A stretch of 64,000 bases of DNA from Arabiibacter massiliensis (GCF_900169505.1 NZ_LT827021.1:1922001-1986000); one strand, 5' to 3'. Numbered from the stretch's first letter, positions 41,346-50,017 are shown. Notes: a model not told the origin generated them from the sequence alone. Made by a program: numbers and translations.

Positions 41346-42230
41346 TTACGCGCCATCGCCGGATTCTTTGCTGGGAGAAACCTCCTCGGCAGTCGCTTCG
41401 ATCACGTCCCCAAGGATGCGCTTGAAATCCTGAGCATTCTTCGATGTGATGACCGGCTTGCCCGTCTGAGACTCGATTTCTCGCCGCGCGTTGCCCGCCA
41501 CCGAGCCACCCCGTCGGGCCACATCCTTGCTTTGCGCGAACGTCTCCGGCCCCTCGGTCTTCGACAGTTCGGTCGTCGTCGCCTCCGCGAGCATGTTGAG
41601 CACCAGCTCGAGCGTGCTCATGTTGTCACGCAGGTTCTCTTTAGTGAGCCCTTTATGATTCTTATATTGGCGCGTAGTCATTCCCGCCCACGCTTTCGAT
41701 ATCTCGTCAGTGAGGATGGCGAATTCGGAGTCCTTCGACACCCCGCGCTCAACCCATTCGTCAGTCAGCTCTTTGCGAACGGAGATAGCCTGCAGGCGCT
41801 GGTTCACCCATTCGGGGCTGTAGCCCTTCTTCAGATACGTCTCAAGCGCCCGGTCGATCGCTTGCTCAGGGTCGATGGTTTCCTCTATGCGCTCGGCACC
41901 CACTTGGGCGAGCCAGAGCTTGAAGGGCTCGGCTTTGGGCGAGGGAATGGACTGAATGATGCGCAGGACACCCTGCGTCGTCGCGCAGTCCGTGGCCCGC
42001 ATCTTTCCATCGGGGGCCCGTAATTTCAAGTGTACGATAAAATCGTACACTTGACTCCCCTCCTCCTCCAACTTTCGCTTGAGATCGCTCCAGTACCTAC
42101 GCGGATTACCAGTTGCTGAGAGCACCGACACGACGTCGACGATCGAGAAATACCACTCCTCTTCGCGCTCATCCCAAAGAGCGCGAATGCGGGAGTCTTC
42201 GAACAGCTTGAGCGATTGCACGGGTGCCAT
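41346..42230 (-). CDS. BRO/DinD-like protein with Bro-N domain
   Basis: The 294-residue protein has a Bro-N start (VQSLKLFEDSRIRALWDERE, EWYFSIVDVVSVLSATGNPR, YWSDLKRKL). The middle region is IPSPKAEPFKLWLAQVGAER, LKKGYSPEWVNQRLQAI, then RKELTDEWVERGV. This is a widespread stand-alone relative of phage antirepressors and DinD-like proteins. It probably binds DNA or another regulator, but its role is not known. The start at 42230 follows GAGGAGG. The upstream DNA is AT-rich, in keeping with horizontal gain. Confidence 0.8.
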   Translation of the reverse strand: MAPVQSLKLFEDSRIRALWDEREEEWYFSIVDVVSVLSATGNPRRYWSDLKRKLEEEGSQVYDFIVHLKLRAPDGKMRATDCATTQGVLRIIQSIPSPKAEPFKLWLAQVGAERIEETIDPEQAIDRALETYLKKGYSPEWVNQRLQAISVRKELTDEWVERGVSKDSEFAILTDEISKAWAGMTTRQYKNHKGLTKENLRDNMSTLELVLNMLAEATTTELSKTEGPETFAQSKDVARRGGSVAGNARREIESQTGKPVITSKNAQDFKRILGDVIEATAEEVSPSKESGDGA

Positions 42231-42308
42231 GGCCCACCTCCTCATCTTGCGGCGTCTTGGACTGGAGGTGCTTTTGGCCGAGCACAACGCCTGCTTTCCT
42301 TTAGCGAT

Positions 42309-42497
42309 ATTGTAGCACAAATATTAGTACAAGTGTTCGTAATTTTCTAAATAGCGAGTTGCCGTTCAGACACAAGCGCCGTCCGCTTCTCCACCTGCAA
42401 TCACCAGGAGTGCATCCTTGAGCTCCCGCGCACTTCTTGCGGAGTTATTGCGCTGCAGCCCACAGCGGCATCGACAAATCAAGGTCCTCCGTCGCGC
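42309..42497. other. AT-rich gap between BRO-like and Fic genes
   Basis: The first 50 bases are unusually AT-rich for this genome and hold a minus-strand TACAAT box (42309-42314), the likely -10 of the BRO-like gene. I see no -35 box and no gene in the rest. Confidence 0.35.
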
Positions 42498-43739
42498 CTA
42501 CGCCGCAGGCATTTCGAGCGCCTCCACTGTCTTGTCGCTCAACACGAACTTGAGCGGCTTCTTCGATACGGCTGCGACGAGGCCCTTCTCCTCCAGCTCC
42601 TGCAGGTACCGCCGCGCCGTCTGCGTGCTCACGTCTAGGTTCCTGGCGATATCCTTGAGCGACGCCTCGGGAAACGCACCGAATAGGTGGAACTGGGCCA
42701 TGACGAACAGCACGTTCACAGCCATGTCGGCGCGCCGGCATTCCGATGCAAGCCGATCCATGCACGCGCACGCGGCGTCAAGCTGCGCCCGTTTCAACTC
42801 GATGCTCTCGATCAGCGAGTCTTGCGCCAGCCTGATCAGCTCCATGATCTGCATGACGAAGAAGGTGGCTTCAGCATGGTTCATCGGACGCTCGGTCACG
42901 TCGAACGCCTTGTAGTACTTGCCCTTGTTCTCCGCGATCACGCGCGAAAGGGAGAGCACCGTCGTCTTCGACAGCGGCTCGCTCAAATAGAGCGCCAGCA
43001 GGTACCGGCCCGTCCTTCCGTTGCCGTCGTAGAACGGATGGATGTACTCGAACAGGAAATGCGAGAGGATGGCCGAGTACGTCTGAGGGATGTCGGGCGA
43101 GGCGACCAGATCGATCATCTGCCTGACCATCTCGACGATCTTGTCCTCCGGGCCCACTCCCGTGTGCAGCGTTTTCTGGCTCGCCGACTTCACGTCCACG
43201 AGCCCGGCCCGGAACAGCTTCCCGTCCGGCAGATCGCGTTCGTCGATGGCGTCGGCCACCACCTTGTCGTAAATCGCCCTGATGTCGGCAGGCGTCTGCG
43301 GGTACACGTGGTTCGAGTCGGTGAGCTCAAGGTAGAGGCTGGCGAATTCCCTGAACCGCTTCGCCTCTTTCGTCGGCCGTTTCGCCTCCGCGCTTTCGAG
43401 CGCCTCCTCGATCTGCCGGCGGGAGCTGTGGACGCCCTCCATCTCGTTGGTGAACATGATCTCGTCCATGATGAGGCTGCGCAAATACGCCCATTGGGCG
43501 ATGCCGGGCAAGTCGCGCCACAGCTGGGAAACCTTGCGCTCCACGCGGAGCATCTTCTCGTTAAGGAGAGACAGCTCGCGCGGCGTCGCCAAGAAGAGCT
43601 CACCTGAGGACAGCTCGATGCCCGTGCGGAACGTCGACGGATCGCCGAGCCGCTTCTCCGCCTCGGTCTTCACATGCTCGACGCGCTCGGATGACGAATC
43701 GGAATAGAAGAGTTTTTCTAACGATGCATAGCCGCTCAT
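42498..43739 (-). CDS. Fic family protein (class II, self-inhibited) with C-terminal HTH
   Basis: The 413-residue protein has the full catalytic loop HPFYDGNGRTGR, so AMP or other nucleotide transfer is expected. An N-terminal inhibitory motif, TNEMEG, matches (S/T)xxxE(G/N) and places it in class II, where the glutamate blocks ATP. A C-terminal winged HTH (LKDIARNLDVSTQTARRYLQ) suggests it binds DNA, perhaps its own promoter. The start at 43739 follows GCAGGAGC. The adjacent BRO-like gene and AT-rich DNA suggest an acquired defence or stress island. Confidence 0.9.
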   Translation of the reverse strand: MSGYASLEKLFYSDSSSERVEHVKTEAEKRLGDPSTFRTGIELSSGELFLATPRELSLLNEKMLRVERKVSQLWRDLPGIAQWAYLRSLIMDEIMFTNEMEGVHSSRRQIEEALESAEAKRPTKEAKRFREFASLYLELTDSNHVYPQTPADIRAIYDKVVADAIDERDLPDGKLFRAGLVDVKSASQKTLHTGVGPEDKIVEMVRQMIDLVASPDIPQTYSAILSHFLFEYIHPFYDGNGRTGRYLLALYLSEPLSKTTVLSLSRVIAENKGKYYKAFDVTERPMNHAEATFFVMQIMELIRLAQDSLIESIELKRAQLDAACACMDRLASECRRADMAVNVLFVMAQFHLFGAFPEASLKDIARNLDVSTQTARRYLQELEEKGLVAAVSKKPLKFVLSDKTVEALEMPAA

Positions 43740-43866
43740 ATTTCGCTCCTGCTTGGTGGCTATCAAATACAGGAGCTAATTGTACACTCTATTTTATCAA
43801 AATCACGATTTCTATCAAATAGGAATGAAAGATTGGCTTCCTATTAGTGAATTTCAGCCGTTCGCA

Positions 43867-44088
43867 TCACAAGAACCATTCAAGATGGCCGCAGCCTTTG
43901 CAGGCGAGCACCGTGGCGCTCCTGTTCGCCCAATCGAGGTCGAGGAACGTGAGGCCCATGGTGTTGAGCTGCGCCGACCGCTCGTCGAACGCGGTGCCGC
44001 CGCAATGCGAGCATTCCACCTAGATGCCCACGATCTCGTAGCTATCGTCCCCGCTCAGCCCGCGATTGAACGCCCCCAGAAAACCCAT
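43867..44088 (-). pseudogene. Small zinc ribbon gene interrupted by an in-frame TAG
   Basis: From an ATG at 44088 with a strong GGAGG site, the frame reads 22 codons (MGFLGAFNRGLSGDDSYEIV...), hits TAG at 44020-44022, then continues 50 codons to TGA. The second part has two CxxC knuckles (CSHCGG and CKGCGH) around QLNTMGLTFLDLDWANRSAT. Both halves look like one small zinc ribbon protein, so this is a nonsense mutation unless the TAG is read through or translation restarts at the following GTG. It lies ten bases after the SHOCT gene in the same operon. Confidence 0.6.
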
Positions 44089-44098
44089 TGCGCACCTC

Positions 44099-44371
44099 CT
44101 ACAGATCGGCCATGACCTCTTGCTTCTTCTGCTGGAACTCCTCTTCGGTGAGCGCGCCGCGTTTGCGCAGGTCGTCTAGTTGGGTCAGGCGCTGGTACGC
44201 GGCGGCGCTGCGGAGCGCGACATCGTTGTGCGGAGCGTATTGAACCGGTGGGATGGGTTTCGAGGTTGACGACCGGTTCACCACCAGCACGATAGCCACC
44301 ACGACCAGCGCGAAGAAGAACACCGCTCCGATAACCAGGAGCTCAGGGATTCCCATGCCGAGGATCTTCAT
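44099..44371 (-). CDS. SHOCT-domain membrane protein
   Basis: The 90-residue protein has one membrane helix (about 8-31) and a C-terminal SHOCT motif (LRKRGALTEEEFQQKKQEVM). SHOCT is a short oligomerisation motif found at the ends of many membrane proteins of unknown role. The start at 44371 follows GAAAGGCGG. A -10 like TATACT lies upstream at 44405-44410. The zinc ribbon gene follows it. Confidence 0.8.
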   Translation of the reverse strand: MKILGMGIPELLVIGAVFFFALVVVAIVLVVNRSSTSKPIPPVQYAPHNDVALRSAAAYQRLTQLDDLRKRGALTEEEFQQKKQEVMADL

Positions 44372-44414
44372 TGCGGGCCGCCTTTCGTCGCGGGACTTTG
44401 ACCCAGTATAACAA

Positions 44415-44442
44415 AGCGGCGCGCCCCGAAGGACGCGCCGCT
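44415..44442 (-). terminator. Hairpin between purL and the SHOCT gene
   Basis: AGCGGCGCG and CGCGCCGCT form a perfect 9-bp stem with a 10-base loop, followed on the minus strand by TTGTTATAC. It lies downstream of purL and a family C palindrome and probably ends the purL transcript. Confidence 0.65.
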
Positions 44443-44445
44443 CAG

Positions 44446-44493
44446 ATGTCCCAAATGGATGTCCCAAATGGGGACTGTCCCCATTTGGGACAT
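44446..44493. repeat. Palindromic repeat family C, copy with partial duplication
   Basis: ATGTCCCAAATGG at 44446-44458 is followed directly by a complete perfect palindrome (44459-44493) with the same arm and a GGGGAC-T-GTCCCC centre. The right end touches the purL stop codon (44493-44495). The extra half unit suggests replication slippage or stepwise insertion. Confidence 0.85.
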
Positions 44494-47400
44494 TAGTCGG
44501 TGAAGTAGCCTACGCCGCCTTCGAAGAGGGGCTGGAAGAGGTCGCCGGGGACGTTCTGGTAGAGGCCGGCGCCGCGGCGCTCGCTGTGGCCCATCTTGCC
44601 GAGGACGCGGCCGTCGGGGCTGGTGATGCCCTCGATGGCCCAGGCCGAGCCGTTGGGGTTCACGTCCAGGTCCATGGACGGCACGCCGCTCGCGTCCACG
44701 TACTGCGTGGCGATCTGACCTGCGTCGCGCATCTGTGCGAGCAGCTGGTTGCTGGCCACGAAGCGGCCCTCGCCATGACTGATGGGCACCGTGTGCACGT
44801 CGCCCACCTCGCAGCGGCTCAGCCACGGCGACAGGTTGGACGCCACGCGCGTACGCACGAGGCGGCTCTGGTGGCGGCCGATGTTGTTGAACGTGAGCGT
44901 GGGGCAGTCCTCGTCCATGGGGCGGATGTCGCCGAACGGTACGAGGCCCAGCTTCACGAGCGCCTGGAAGCCGTTGCAGATGCCGAGCATCAGGCCGTCG
45001 CGGTTCTGCAGGAGGTCGCGCACCGCCTCCGTCACCGCAGGGGCGCGGAAGAACGCCGTGATGAACTTGGCGGAGCCGTCGGGCTCGTCGCCGCCGGAGA
45101 AGCCGCCGGGCAGCATGATGATCTGGCTGTTGTTGATGAGCCGCACCAGCTCGGCCGTGCTCTCGGCCACCTTGTCGGGCGTGAGGTTGTTGATGACGAA
45201 GGTGTCCACCACGGCCCCGGCCTGCTCGAACGCGCGGGCGCTGTCGTACTCGCAGTTGTTGCCGGGGAACACGGGGATCACCACGCGCGGGCGCGCGATG
45301 GTTCCGTTGTAGGTGAGGGGCGTGGCGCTGTCGAAGGAGAGCTGCTCCACCGGAGAGGTTGCCGGCTGGCGCCGCACGGGATCCTTCGACTCCGCGCCTT
45401 GCGGCGCTCCGCTCAGGATGACATCGGGCGCTTCGCTCCGCTCAGGATGACAATCTTTACTGCGGTACGGGAAGACGGGCTCGAGCTGGGACTCCCAGGC
45501 TTCTTGCAGGTCGGCGAGGGGGATCGTCTCGCCGCAGGCGGCGAACTCGTAGGCTTCCGTCGTCTCGCCCAGCACTTCCACGTGCAGGGCGTCGGTGCCG
45601 GCGGGCACCTGGGCGTCGTCGGCCAGCTCCACGAGGAAGCTGCCGTAGGCGGGGGCGAAGAGGTCGTCGGCTGACGCCGCACGGGATCCTTCGACTCGCT
45701 TCGCTCGCTCAGGATGACAGATGGCGACGCCGATGCCGTTGCCTACGCACATCTTGAACAGAGCCTCGGCGGTGCCGCCGTAGCCGGGGGTGGACACGGC
45801 GAGCGCCGCGCCCTCGCCGATGAGGCGCTCCACCAGCGCGATGGCCTCCAAAAGTCCCGCCGCCTCAGGCACGACGCCCTCGTAGGCCGCGGGCGCGATG
45901 CGCACGACGCGGTGGCCCGTGCCCTTGAACTCGGGCGACGTCACGCGGTCGATGCTCCCCACGGCCGTCGCAAAACTCACGAGCGTCGGCGGCACGTCCA
46001 GCTGCTCGAAGCTGCCGGACATGGAGTCCTTGCCGCCGATGGCCCCCACGCCCAAATCCACCTGGGCCATCAGCGCGCCCAGCACAGCCGCGGCGGGCTT
46101 GCCCCAGCGCTCGGGCTCGTCGCGCAGCTTCTCGAAATACTCCTGGAACGTGAGGTACATGTCCTCGCGCGCAAAACCGGCCGCGGCCAGCTTCGCCACG
46201 CTCTCCACCACGGCGATATACGAACCCACGAACGGGTTCGCCGCCGTGAGGTAGGGGTTGAAGCCCCAGGCCATGCCGCTCACGGTGGTGGTCTCGCCGA
46301 ACACGGGCAGCTTCGCCACCATGGCCATGGCCGGCGTCAGCTGGCGCGAACCGCCGAACGGCATGAGCGCCGTGGCCGCGCCGATGGTGGAGTCGAAGCG
46401 CTCCGACAGGCCCTTGTTCGAGCACACGTTCAGATCGCGCACGAGCGCGCCCAGGCGCTCGGCCAGCGTCTCGCCCTCCCAGGCGCGCTCATAGGCGCCG
46501 CCCGGCACCACGCGCACCGCCTGGTGCTTCGCCGCGCCGTTGCTGTTCAGGAAGTCGCGGCTCACGTCCACGATGGTCGACCCGTTCCACACCATGCGCA
46601 CGCGCGCCTCTTCGGTGACCTCGGCGATGGGCGTGGCCTCGAGGTTCTCCTCGTGCGCGAGCGCGATGAACGCGTCCACGTCCTCGGGCGCCAGCGCCAC
46701 GGCCATGCGCTCCTGGCTCTCGGCGATGGCGAGCTCCGTGCCATCGAGGCCCTCGTACTTCTTGGGAACCTTGTTCAGGTCGATGAACAGGCCGTCCGCC
46801 AGCTCGCCCACGGCCACGGACACGCCGCCAGCGCCGAAGTCGTTGCAGCGCTTGATCATGCGGCACGCGTCGCCGCGGCGGAACAGGCGCTGTATCTTGC
46901 GCTCCACGGGCGCGTTGCCCTTCTGCACCTCGGCGCCGCACGTCTCGAGCGACTCCAGCTTGTGCGCCTTCGACGATCCCGTGGCGCCGCCAATGCCGTC
47001 GCGGCCCGTGCGCCCGCCCAGAAGCACGATCACGTCGCCCGGCGCCGGCGTCTCGCGCCGCACGTGGTCGGCCGGCGTCGCGCCCACCACCGCGCCGATC
47101 TCCATGCGCTTGGCGGCGTAGCCGGGATGGTACAGCTCGTTCACCTGGCCGGTTGCGAGTCCTATCTGGTTGCCGTACGAGGAATAGCCCGCCGCCGCCG
47201 TGGTCACCAGCTTGCGCTGCGGCAGCTTGCCGGGCAGCGTCTCGCTCACGGGCACGAGCGGGTCGGCCGCGCCGGTCAGGCGCATGGCCTGGTACACGTA
47301 GCTGCGACCGCTCAAGGGGTCGCGGATGGCGCCGCCCACGCAGGTGGCCGCGCCGCCGAACGGCTCTATCTCGGTGGGATGGTTATGCGTCTCGTTCTTG

Positions 47401-48338
47401 AACAGGTACAGCCAGTCCTGCTCCTCGCCGTCCACGTCCACCTTGCACCTAACGGTGCAGGCGTTGATCTCCTCGGACTCGTCGAGCCCGGTGAGGATGC
47501 CCTTCGCCTTCAGCCAGCGCGCGCCGATGGTGCCCATGTCCATGAGGCACACCGGCTTCTCGTCGCGGCCCAGCTCGTGGCGCATGGCCAGGTACTTCTC
47601 GAAGGCGGCCCGCACGGCTTCGTCCTCCACCACGACGTCGTCCAGCACGGTGCCGAACGTGGTGTGGCGGCAGTGGTCGGACCAGTAGGTGTCGATCATC
47701 TTGATCTCGGTGATGGTGGGGTTGCGCCCCTCCTCCGCGAAGTACTGCTGGCAGAACGCCAGGTCGGCCTCGTCCATGGCGAGCCCGCGCGCGTCGATGA
47801 ATGCCGCCAAGCCGGCTTCGTCCAGCTCCAGGAAGCCCTCGATCGTCTCCACCATGGGCGGCACGGGCTGCTCCATATGCAGCGTCTCGCGCTCCTCCAA
47901 GGAAGCCTCGCGCGCCTCGATGGGGTTGATCACATAGTGCTTGATGGCGGCCACGTCATCGCTGGTCAGCGGGCCCTCCAGCAGGTACACCTTCGCGCTG
48001 CGCACCTCGGGGCGCTCGCCCTGGCTGATCAGCTGGATGCATTCGCTGGCCGAGTCGGCGCGCTGGTCGAACTGCCCGGGCAGGTACTCCACCGCGAACA
48101 CGGCCGCGCCGTCAGCCACCGGCATCTTCAAAGACGCAACGTCGGACTGCGGCTCGCTGAACACCGTGGGCACGCACTGCGCGAAAAGCTCCTCGGAGAT
48201 GCCCTCCACATCGTAGCGGTTCACCAGGCGCAGGCCCTCCAACCGCTCGATGCCCAGGATGTCGCGCAGCTCGTGGGCCAGCTGCTGGGCCTCCACGTCG
48301 AAGCCGGGCTTCTTCTCCACATACACGCGAGAAACCAT
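44493..48338 (-). CDS. purL: Phosphoribosylformylglycinamidine synthase, fused large type
   Basis: The 1281-residue enzyme joins synthetase and glutaminase parts (PurL plus PurQ), like the single-chain enzyme of Proteobacteria. Seen are SDHCRHTTF, KNETHNHPTEIEPFGGAATC, GGRTGRDGIGGAT and a C-terminal class I glutaminase with PGGFSGGDEP, the nucleophile in LGICNGFQAL and HGEGRF. The ATG at 48338 is taken over a GTG three codons earlier. Two stretches are foreign: CHPERAKRVEGS and CHPERSEAPDVILSG onward, encoded by family D repeats that keep the frame. Translation is probably coupled to the upstream membrane protein gene. Confidence 0.95.
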   Translation of the reverse strand: MVSRVYVEKKPGFDVEAQQLAHELRDILGIERLEGLRLVNRYDVEGISEELFAQCVPTVFSEPQSDVASLKMPVADGAAVFAVEYLPGQFDQRADSASECIQLISQGERPEVRSAKVYLLEGPLTSDDVAAIKHYVINPIEAREASLEERETLHMEQPVPPMVETIEGFLELDEAGLAAFIDARGLAMDEADLAFCQQYFAEEGRNPTITEIKMIDTYWSDHCRHTTFGTVLDDVVVEDEAVRAAFEKYLAMRHELGRDEKPVCLMDMGTIGARWLKAKGILTGLDESEEINACTVRCKVDVDGEEQDWLYLFKNETHNHPTEIEPFGGAATCVGGAIRDPLSGRSYVYQAMRLTGAADPLVPVSETLPGKLPQRKLVTTAAAGYSSYGNQIGLATGQVNELYHPGYAAKRMEIGAVVGATPADHVRRETPAPGDVIVLLGGRTGRDGIGGATGSSKAHKLESLETCGAEVQKGNAPVERKIQRLFRRGDACRMIKRCNDFGAGGVSVAVGELADGLFIDLNKVPKKYEGLDGTELAIAESQERMAVALAPEDVDAFIALAHEENLEATPIAEVTEEARVRMVWNGSTIVDVSRDFLNSNGAAKHQAVRVVPGGAYERAWEGETLAERLGALVRDLNVCSNKGLSERFDSTIGAATALMPFGGSRQLTPAMAMVAKLPVFGETTTVSGMAWGFNPYLTAANPFVGSYIAVVESVAKLAAAGFAREDMYLTFQEYFEKLRDEPERWGKPAAAVLGALMAQVDLGVGAIGGKDSMSGSFEQLDVPPTLVSFATAVGSIDRVTSPEFKGTGHRVVRIAPAAYEGVVPEAAGLLEAIALVERLIGEGAALAVSTPGYGGTAEALFKMCVGNGIGVAICHPERAKRVEGSRAASADDLFAPAYGSFLVELADDAQVPAGTDALHVEVLGETTEAYEFAACGETIPLADLQEAWESQLEPVFPYRSKDCHPERSEAPDVILSGAPQGAESKDPVRRQPATSPVEQLSFDSATPLTYNGTIARPRVVIPVFPGNNCEYDSARAFEQAGAVVDTFVINNLTPDKVAESTAELVRLINNSQIIMLPGGFSGGDEPDGSAKFITAFFRAPAVTEAVRDLLQNRDGLMLGICNGFQALVKLGLVPFGDIRPMDEDCPTLTFNNIGRHQSRLVRTRVASNLSPWLSRCEVGDVHTVPISHGEGRFVASNQLLAQMRDAGQIATQYVDASGVPSMDLDVNPNGSAWAIEGITSPDGRVLGKMGHSERRGAGLYQNVPGDLFQPLFEGGVGYFTD
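45368..45452 (-). repeat. Family D repeat inside purL, tandem unit
   Basis: On the minus strand TGTCATCCTGAGCGGAGC occurs twice, 29 bases apart, followed by GTCGAAGGATCCCGTGCGGC. It adds about 33 residues to PurL between the synthetase core and the glutaminase domain, starting CHPERSEAP. The frame is kept. The region lies in a surface linker to judge by its neighbours (FPYRSKD before, SPVEQL after). Confidence 0.85.
45675..45719 (-). repeat. Family D repeat inside purL, single unit
   Basis: One unit, reading CATCCTGAGCGAGCGAAGCG and then the GAAGGATCCCGTGCGGC end, encodes CHPERAKRVEGSRAA in PurL. It falls between GNGIGVAI and LFAPAYGS, which are normally joined by a short loop. The repeat thus adds about 18 residues without breaking the frame. 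Confidence 0.85.
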
Positions 48339-48348
48339 GGTCCCCACC

Positions 48349-48996
48349 TTACTTCTTCGAGTCCTGCGATTCCGCCTGCTTCTCGGCCTCGGCCGCCTTG
48401 GCCTTCTCCGCCTTCCCCAGACGGAACCCGCTGCCGAACAGGCCCTTCTTGGGCTTCTCCTCCTCGAGGGACTTGGCCTCCTCGTACTTCTCGGCGGCCT
48501 CCTGCTTCTGGGCGCGCTGGGCGGCCTTCTGCTGCTTCTCGATCGCGCGCATCTCCTTGGACTTGTGCGCCATCATCTCCTCCTGGTACGCGCGGCGCAC
48601 CTTGCGGATCTTGGAGAAGTCCACGTACAGCGCGCCGATGATGCACGCGTACGCCAGGCCGAGCGCGATGTACGTGCCCACCTCGGGCAGGAACGAACGG
48701 CCCACCCACGACAGCGCCGTCAGCACGATGGCCGCGATGAGCAGCGCCCACCACAGCTTGCGCAAGCGCTTGTACTCCGCCGTGGGCGGGTTGTAATACT
48801 GCCGATCGATCTCGGACTGCTTGGCGCGCTGGGCCTTCTTCTCGGCCTTCTTCTGCTGCTTGGTCTTGGTGGTGGGCTGCATGCGCACCGAGGAGGCCGC
48901 CTTCGACTTGGGCTTCATGGTGGCGGCGCTCTTGCGCGTCTGGCCGCGATGCTCGTCGGTCTGGTAGCGGTCGTTCATGGGATTGCGTTGGGACAT
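48349..48996 (-). CDS. Membrane protein of unknown function, coupled to purL
   Basis: The 215-residue protein has a basic Lys/Gln-rich N-terminus (1-75), two membrane helices (about 82-100 and 107-125) and a long charged C-terminal coiled-coil-like helix rich in Glu, Lys and Ala. I know no function for it. The stop lies ten bases before the purL start, so the two are cotranscribed. Coriobacterial purine clusters often contain such fillers; a role in purine synthesis is not implied. Confidence 0.75.
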   Translation of the reverse strand: MSQRNPMNDRYQTDEHRGQTRKSAATMKPKSKAASSVRMQPTTKTKQQKKAEKKAQRAKQSEIDRQYYNPPTAEYKRLRKLWWALLIAAIVLTALSWVGRSFLPEVGTYIALGLAYACIIGALYVDFSKIRKVRRAYQEEMMAHKSKEMRAIEKQQKAAQRAQKQEAAEKYEEAKSLEEEKPKKGLFGSGFRLGKAEKAKAAEAEKQAESQDSKK

Positions 48997-49037
48997 GGGT
49001 TTGCTACTCCTTTACGCGGCATGGTCGTGCCGAAACC

Positions 49038-49116
49038 GTAGGGCAAGGGCTCTGCCCTTGCCGTCAACATGCGGCGTTGTCCCAGGTTCGCGGCAAGGGC
49101 AGAGCCCTTGCCCTAC
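49038..49116. repeat. Perfect 26-bp inverted repeat (family E)
   Basis: Arms at 49038-49063 and 49091-49116 are exact complements; the arm reads GTAGGGCAAGGGCTCTGCCC onward and is itself nearly palindromic (GGGCAAGGGC / GCCCTTGCC). The loop is 27 bases. It starts 28 bases past the purC stop and could end or attenuate transcription into the purL operon. No second copy is in this window. Confidence 0.9.
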
Positions 49117-49144
49117 GCAACCTGCGACAACGCCGCCAGATGCT

Positions 49145-50017
49145 CTAGTACGCGAACTTCCTGCCGGTGATCTTCTCGTAGGCCTGGATGTACTTCTCGC
49201 TCGTGCGGTCGATGACGTCCTGGGGCAGGCGGGGCGGATTGCCCTGACGGTCCCAGTTGGCGGTGAGCCAGTCGCGCACGAACTGCTTGTCGAAGCTGGG
49301 CTGGTCGGTGCCTTCGGCGTACTCGTCGCCGGGCCAGAAGCGCGAGGAGTCGGGCGTGAGCACCTCGTCGGCCAGGATGATGCGGCCGTCTAGGCGCCCG
49401 AACTCGAACTTCGTGTCGGCGATGATCACGCCGCGCTCGGCCGCATGGTCGCGCGCGGTAGTGTACACCTTGAGCGCCAGGTCGCGCAGCTGCGAGGCGT
49501 CGTCCTCGCCGATGATCTCCACAAGGCGCTCGAAGCTGATGTTCTCGTCGTGGTCGCCGATCTCGGCCTTCGTCGACGGCGTGAAGATGGGCTCGGGCAG
49601 CTTCGAGGAGTTCACCAGGCCCGCGGGCAGCTCGATGCCGCACACCGTGCCCTGCTTCTGATACTCCTTGAGTCCGCTGCCGGCAAGGTAGCCGCGCACG
49701 ATGCACTCGGCGGGGAACATGTCGGCCTTCTTCACCAGCATGAAGCGCCCGCGCAGGTAGTCGGCGTACGGCCTGAACTGCTCGGGCAGGTCGGCCACGT
49801 CGGCGCTGATCAGGTGGTTCTCCACCACGCCGTCCAGCAGCTCGAACCAGAAGCACGACAGCTGCGTGAGCACCGCGCCCTTGTGCGGGATCTCGTCCTC
49901 CAGGATGTAATCGAACGCCGAGATGCGGTCGGTCGCCACCAGCAGCAGCTTGTCCCCCAGATCGTAAAGATCGCGCACTTTACCCTGCGCATCAGGCTTG
50001 ATGTCGATTCCGGTCAT
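49145..50017 (-). CDS. purC: Phosphoribosylaminoimidazole-succinocarboxamide synthase
   Basis: The 290-residue SAICAR synthetase has [44 protein letters not shown] and [19 protein letters not shown]. It joins aspartate to CAIR in purine synthesis. AAAGGA lies before the ATG. It is upstream of the membrane protein and purL in the same direction, with a long inverted repeat between. Purine synthesis is thus partly clustered here. Confidence 0.96.
   Translation of the reverse strand: MTGIDIKPDAQGKVRDLYDLGDKLLLVATDRISAFDYILEDEIPHKGAVLTQLSCFWFELLDGVVENHLISADVADLPEQFRPYADYLRGRFMLVKKADMFPAECIVRGYLAGSGLKEYQKQGTVCGIELPAGLVNSSKLPEPIFTPSTKAEIGDHDENISFERLVEIIGEDDASQLRDLALKVYTTARDHAAERGVIIADTKFEFGRLDGRIILADEVLTPDSSRFWPGDEYAEGTDQPSFDKQFVRDWLTANWDRQGNPPRLPQDVIDRTSEKYIQAYEKITGRKFAY

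Noticed and set aside
42498..43739. Fic protein as the toxin of a FicT/FicA-type toxin-antitoxin pair
   Set aside because: No separate antitoxin gene is adjacent; the inhibitory TNEMEG motif is inside the same protein.
44020..44022. TAG read as pyrrolysine or a recoded codon
   Set aside because: No pyl genes or other recoding signal are seen in the window; mutation, error or restart are simpler.
43780..44115. 111-residue plus-strand frame upstream of the Fic gene
   Set aside because: It is antisense to the zinc ribbon pseudogene, has no ribosome binding site and no protein-like features.
45368..45719. Frameshift or pseudogene in purL
   Set aside because: The frame stays open through both repeats and all catalytic motifs on each side are intact.
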